A program made the translations under genes and the position numbers. A DNA stretch of 9,517 nucleotides, taken from DUAL01 sp036012565. Its GTDB lineage: Bacteria; Bacteroidota; Bacteroidia; Flavobacteriales; BACL11. Position 1 is the first letter of the stretch. Each line of letters begins with the position of its first letter. Positions 6,693 through 9,517 of this stretch are shown piece after piece. The DNA is taken from the NCBI GenBank assembly GCA_036012565.1, contig DASCPP010000134.1, positions 1-9,517 on the forward strand. The letters run 5' to 3'. Below the pieces are notes generated by a model. It made no database searches and had not been told where the DNA came from. It saw only the letters and a list, made by a program, of their open reading frames with translations.

Positions 6693-6718
6693 AAAAACCC
6701 ACTCATTTTAGTAGGTTT
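6693..6718 (-). terminator. Rho-independent terminator-like hairpin (leftward), no obvious gene to serve
   Basis: On the minus strand AAACCTACT (6718-6710), the loop AAAATG and AGTGGGTTT (6703-6695) form a 9-bp stem with one G-U wobble, and the T-run extends to TTTTT, ending at 6693. Read rightward the same stem has one C-A mismatch and is followed by ATTTTTAG, so it could also stop purL transcripts, less well. No leftward gene lies just upstream (to the right), which makes it look orphaned or bidirectional. Confidence 0.5.
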
Positions 6719-6742
6719 ATTTTTAGTGGACCTTACAGTCCT

Positions 6743-6778
6743 AAGTTCGAACTTTTTTCATTTATTATGCTTAGCATA
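6743..6778. repeat. Two perfect palindromes upstream of the FG-GAP gene
   Basis: AAGTTCGAACTT (6743-6754) is a perfect 12-base palindrome. TATGCT (6766-6771) and AGCATA (6773-6778) form a perfect inverted repeat around a single T. The second lies about 20-30 bases upstream of the TATTTTTG box at 6799 and so overlaps the expected -33 region, where a repressor or activator dimer could bind. That role is inferred from position only; they may equally be relics of lost sequence. Confidence 0.35.
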
Positions 6779-6798
6779 GCATCTTAATTCAGTTACTT

Positions 6799-6806
6799 TA
6801 TTTTTG
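6799..6806 (+). promoter_or_regulatory. Bacteroidota -7 box upstream of the FG-GAP gene (distal)
   Basis: TATTTTTG matches TAnnTTTG exactly and is the same octamer found before purL. It ends 112 bases before the ATG chosen at 6919, implying an unusually long leader of roughly 105 bases for this window. The leader contains two overlapping nine-codon frames. A weaker box closer to the gene (TTTCTTTG, 6889-6896) competes with it. Confidence 0.4.
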
Positions 6807-6888
6807 TATCATGAAGAAATTAAAATATGAAAAAAATTAATTGTTCAGAAAATTAATCGTTTGCCACAACAATTTAATTTTTATTGGT

Positions 6889-6896
6889 TTTCTTTG
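6889..6896 (+). promoter_or_regulatory. Alternative proximal -7 box of the FG-GAP gene
   Basis: TTTCTTTG has one mismatch to TAnnTTTG and ends 22 bases before the ATG at 6919, the spacing seen at the other genes here. It is the same octamer as the box proposed for the acyltransferase gene. A TTTG at 6860-6863 lies 25 bases upstream, somewhat too far for a normal -33 element. Confidence 0.3.
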
Positions 6897-6918
6897 TTTA
6901 GAATTTAATTTCAAAAAT

Positions 6919-9102
6919 ATGAAAATATTTTATTTCTTTTTAGCATTTATTTTTCTTATTTCATACAATGCTTTTTCTCAAATAAATTTCAGTAGAGACA
7001 ATACCATATCAGTAATGGAAAACGCTAATAGCTTCAAACATGCTTGGGTTGGGGGTGTCAATGCCATGCAACCATCAAAGGTTGATTTAAATTTAGATGG
7101 GATTAATGACCTTATTTTATTTGATAGAACAGGAAATAAACTTACCCCTTTTTTAGATGTAAATGGAGAATATGTTTTTGCGCCAGAATATCGTTCTGCA
7201 TTTTCGAATAATCTCCACGATTGGGTAATTTTTGCAGATTATAATTGTGATGGAAAAGAAGATATTTTTACTTATTCTTCTGGAGGAATTGCGATTCTTG
7301 AAAACAACTCTACTTCCACTCTTTCATTTAATATGGTTACTTCTCTTTTGCTTTCGGATTACGGAACAACTAACATCAATTTATATGTAAGTTCGGTTGA
7401 TATTCCAGCCATTTCGGATATTGATAATGATGGAGATTTAGATATTCTTACTTTTTCAATACTCGGTGGTTTTGTGGAGTATCACAGAAATATGGCTATG
7501 GAATTAACTGGCAGTTGCGATACTCTAGCTTTCAGATATGAAAAATCTTGTTGGGGAAACTTCTTTGAAGGGCTAAATAGTTATCTCATAAATTGTACTG
7601 CATGCTCTTCTGATAGTTGTAGCCCAGCATATACTTCAACTGCTAATAGCAAACAAAAACATTCTGGTTCTACTTTACTTGCCATTGATGTGGATGATGA
7701 TTCTGATAAAGATTTGATTTTAGGAGATATTAGCTATAATAATCTGAATTTGTTAATTAATGGTGGAGATAGTTCAAATGCAAATATCAGCGCTATTGAT
7801 AGTATTTTTCCTGCTAATAATAATAACACCCTTGGTGTAGATCTTCATTTATTTCCTGCTTCTTTTTATTTGGATGTTACCCATGATGGCGTAAAGGATC
7901 TAGTAGTGGGTACCAATAGCCAAGCTAACTCTGAAAATTTTGAAAGTGTGTGGCTTTATGCTAATAGTGGGACTAACTCCCTACCAGATTTCAATTTTGT
8001 AAGCAAATCTTTCTTACAAGAAGATATGATTGATTTGGGAGAGGGAGCATATCCTGTTTTTTTCGATTATAACAATGATAGTTTAATGGATCTTGTAGTA
8101 GGAAATTATGGCTATCATGATGTGGGAGGTAATGATGTTTCTGGCCTTGCTCTTTTTGAAAATGTTGGAACTAACAATCAACCATCATATTCTCTAATTA
8201 CAAGGGATTTTGCTGGATTATCAGGTATTTCTTTCAATACTAATCCCAATATACCAACATACAATTTCTTCCCTACTTTTGGAGATCTGAATGGAGATGG
8301 AAATAAAGATTTAATTGTAGGAGATGCAGATGGAAAATTGCATTACTTTACTAATAATGGAACAACGCCTTCATCATTTACTCTTGCTGTTGCAAATTAC
8401 GAGCATATAGATGTTGGATATATTGCTACTCCACAATTAGTGGATGTAAATAGGGATGGATTGATTGATTTATTAATTGGTGATCGAACAGGGGAAATTA
8501 GTTATTTCCCAAATAACGGTAGTCCTACAACTCCTGTTTTTGATAGTATAGTTTCTAATTTTGGGGGTATTGATGTAGATTCTGCTTACATAAGCACAGG
8601 CTTTAGTACGCCACACTTTGTAGATTTAGATGGAGAATATCATTTATATGTTGGTTCTTTCTCTGGCGCAATTCACCATTATGATAATATTGACGGCAAT
8701 TTAAGTGGTAACTTTAATCTGCTTAGTAGTGCTGAACAAAACATTTTGGAAGGGGCTAAAACGTCTTTGTGTATTCAAGATATTAATGACGACCAAATTC
8801 CGGATATGATAATTGGTAACTATTGTGGTGGTTTGAGTTATTTTATTGGAGATACACTCACTACAAATATCAATGAAAGTTATTCCTTCAATAATTTTTT
8901 GACTTACCCAAACCCAACAAAAGAAGAATTATTTGTTCAAAGCAAAATAAATGGAGAAATAAAAATCTATTCCGTTTTAGGAGTATTGATGCTGCAAGAG
9001 GAGAAAATTACAGTAAATCATAGATTGAATGTAAATAAGCTTCCGGCCGGCATTTATATTCTCAGATTAAAAAATACTAGCAAAAAATTTGTTAAGGAGT
9101 AA
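6919..9102 (+). CDS. Secreted FG-GAP/VCBS repeat protein with T9SS type A sorting domain
   Basis: The ATG at 6919 gives a 727-residue protein with a clean signal peptide (MKIFYFFLAFIFLISYNAFS, residues 1-20, cleavage near Ser20-Gln21). An in-frame TTG at 6841 would add 26 residues ahead of the signal peptide and is rejected. About ten Asp-rich calcium-binding-type repeats of the form DxxxDGxxD-hydrophobic follow, at 56, 107, 167, 257, 319, 383, 456, 509, 569 and 621; the ninth (DLDGEYHLYVG) is degenerate. Such repeats normally fold into a beta-propeller. A cysteine-rich insert lies at 200-234. Residues 660-727 are a T9SS type A signal: YPNPTKEELFV, IYSVLGVLM, LPAGIYILRLKN and the terminal KKFVKE. 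The protein is expected to cross the outer membrane by type IX secretion and stay on the surface or be released. Its ligand is unknown, and the repeats suggest adhesion or binding. The end overlaps the convergent peroxidase gene by 11 bases. Confidence 0.9.
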   Translation: MKIFYFFLAFIFLISYNAFSQINFSRDNTISVMENANSFKHAWVGGVNAMQPSKVDLNLDGINDLILFDRTGNKLTPFLDVNGEYVFAPEYRSAFSNNLHDWVIFADYNCDGKEDIFTYSSGGIAILENNSTSTLSFNMVTSLLLSDYGTTNINLYVSSVDIPAISDIDNDGDLDILTFSILGGFVEYHRNMAMELTGSCDTLAFRYEKSCWGNFFEGLNSYLINCTACSSDSCSPAYTSTANSKQKHSGSTLLAIDVDDDSDKDLILGDISYNNLNLLINGGDSSNANISAIDSIFPANNNNTLGVDLHLFPASFYLDVTHDGVKDLVVGTNSQANSENFESVWLYANSGTNSLPDFNFVSKSFLQEDMIDLGEGAYPVFFDYNNDSLMDLVVGNYGYHDVGGNDVSGLALFENVGTNNQPSYSLITRDFAGLSGISFNTNPNIPTYNFFPTFGDLNGDGNKDLIVGDADGKLHYFTNNGTTPSSFTLAVANYEHIDVGYIATPQLVDVNRDGLIDLLIGDRTGEISYFPNNGSPTTPVFDSIVSNFGGIDVDSAYISTGFSTPHFVDLDGEYHLYVGSFSGAIHHYDNIDGNLSGNFNLLSSAEQNILEGAKTSLCIQDINDDQIPDMIIGNYCGGLSYFIGDTLTTNINESYSFNNFLTYPNPTKEELFVQSKINGEIKIYSVLGVLMLQEEKITVNHRLNVNKLPAGIYILRLKNTSKKFVKE

Positions 9103-9517
9103 AATCAGGATTCGTAATAAAATCAGTATCCGAAAGAGTTTTTAGAAAAGCAATTAAATCCTGTTTTTCTTGGTTTGTCAACTGTAATCCCCCAATGTTT
9201 AGTTTCTTCATTAATGGATCAACTGTTGATGAATAGTTTAAACCACCACTATAATGCTCAACTACTTCTTCTAAGCTAGAGAATCTGCTATCATGCATAT
9301 AAGGTGCTGAGAACTCTATATTACGCAAAGTTGGAACTTTGAATTTTCCATTATCTGAAGATAAACCTGTAACTTTTGCTAAACCTAAATCAGTAAATGG
9401 TTCGGCATCTAATCCATTATTATGAAAAAGATTATCCATAAACATATCAGTGCCATGACAATGAAAACAATCTCCTTTTTCGGTATTAAAAATAACATAG
9501 CCATTAAGTTCTGATGG
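9092..9517 (-). CDS. Di-haem cytochrome c peroxidase (MauG/CcpA family), C-terminal part only
   Basis: The leftward frame is open from the right edge to TAA at 9094-9092, giving the last 141 residues; the N-terminus lies outside the window. Residue 17 onward of the visible part is CFHCH (9469-9455), a CxxCH haem c attachment motif. It is followed by FKVPTLRNIEFSAPYMHD, which contains the APYMHD segment typical of the second haem domain, then RFSSLEEVVEHYSGG and LTNQEKQDLIAFLKTLSD near the C-terminus. These are hallmarks of bacterial di-haem cytochrome c peroxidases, which reduce H2O2 in the periplasm using cytochrome electrons, or of related MauG-like oxidases. The usual APYMHDGRF reads APYMHDSRF here. 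An internal Met at 9445 is not the start because the haem motif lies upstream of it. Confidence 0.92.
   Translation of the reverse strand, partial: PSELNGYVIFNTEKGDCFHCHGTDMFMDNLFHNNGLDAEPFTDLGLAKVTGLSSDNGKFKVPTLRNIEFSAPYMHDSRFSSLEEVVEHYSGGLNYSSTVDPLMKKLNIGGLQLTNQEKQDLIAFLKTLSDTDFITNPDFTP

Larger units (their letters stand above)
6278..6918. other. Gene-poor 641-bp scar between purL and the FG-GAP gene
   Basis: This stretch holds no intact recognised gene. From left to right it contains repeat-derived sequence (6279-6461), the recognisable part of a leftward DoxX-like gene (about 6462-6647), AT-rich DNA with a TAATCG/CGATTA inverted repeat (6664-6669 and 6684-6689), a terminator-like hairpin (6693-6718), two palindromes (6743-6754 and 6766-6778), and promoter-like boxes. 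Two tiny open frames of nine codons each (6811-6840 and 6827-6856) start with Met-Lys-Lys; neither resembles a known peptide. Together this suggests decay or past rearrangement. The individual pieces are listed separately. Confidence 0.7.

Noticed and set aside
6700..6760. Possible tRNA or tRNA fragment, because GTTCGAA resembles a T-loop and GGAC/GTCC can pair nearby.
   Set aside because: No acceptor stem, anticodon arm or T-stem can be folded around it on either strand; GTTCGAA is part of a simple palindrome.
6841..6918. TTG at 6841 as the start of the FG-GAP gene.
   Set aside because: It would place 26 residues ahead of a perfect signal peptide beginning at the ATG at 6919; secreted T9SS proteins start at the signal peptide.
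9092..9445. Reading the peroxidase gene as a complete 117-residue protein starting at 9445.
   Set aside because: The frame continues upstream to the window edge and includes the CFHCH haem motif at 9469-9455, so this is the C-terminal part of a larger protein.

Overview
The window is low-GC DNA that looks like a chromosomal segment of a Bacteroidota bacterium, probably from the Flavobacteriales or Cytophagales. Four things point that way: a rsmD-coaD cluster preceded by a DUF3822 gene, a secreted repeat protein ending in a type IX secretion (T9SS type A) sorting domain, start codons preceded by A-rich stretches rather than Shine-Dalgarno sequences, and promoter boxes of the Bacteroidota form TAnnTTTG. 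No rRNA, tRNA, CRISPR array, integrase or transposase gene was found.

Positions 1-3310 hold a compact leftward operon of five genes. In order of transcription these are a single-pass membrane protein of unknown function (2690-3310), a DUF3822 protein (1846-2709), rsmD (1331-1855), coaD (860-1318) and the N-terminal part of a membrane-anchored thioredoxin-like (TlpA/AhpC-TSA type) protein that runs off the left edge (1-839). Neighbours overlap by 20 or 10 bases or are separated by 12 or 20 bases. An 84-bp divergent region then separates this operon from a rightward PlsC-type acyltransferase (3395-3946), which is followed by purL for purine synthesis (4040-6277).

Positions 6278-6918 contain no intact recognised gene. 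They hold a leftward DoxX/MauE-like gene whose N-terminal third is recognisable before the frame runs into intergenic-repeat sequence, then small hairpins, a terminator-like hairpin without an obvious gene to serve, two palindromes, and promoter-like boxes for the next gene. This reads as a decay scar.

Positions 6919-9102 encode a 727-residue secreted FG-GAP/VCBS repeat protein with a T9SS sorting signal. Its stop region overlaps tail-to-tail, by 11 bases, a leftward gene for a di-haem cytochrome c peroxidase (MauG/CcpA type), of which only the C-terminal 141 residues are inside the window.

Most of the content is housekeeping or ordinary surface and periplasmic biology. The most interesting points are the DUF3822 plus pilin-like membrane protein pair at the head of the rsmD-coaD operon, the truncated DoxX-like gene at a repeat junction, and a substitution in the CoaD nucleotide-binding motif. 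I see no clear evidence of a wholly new defence or mobile system.
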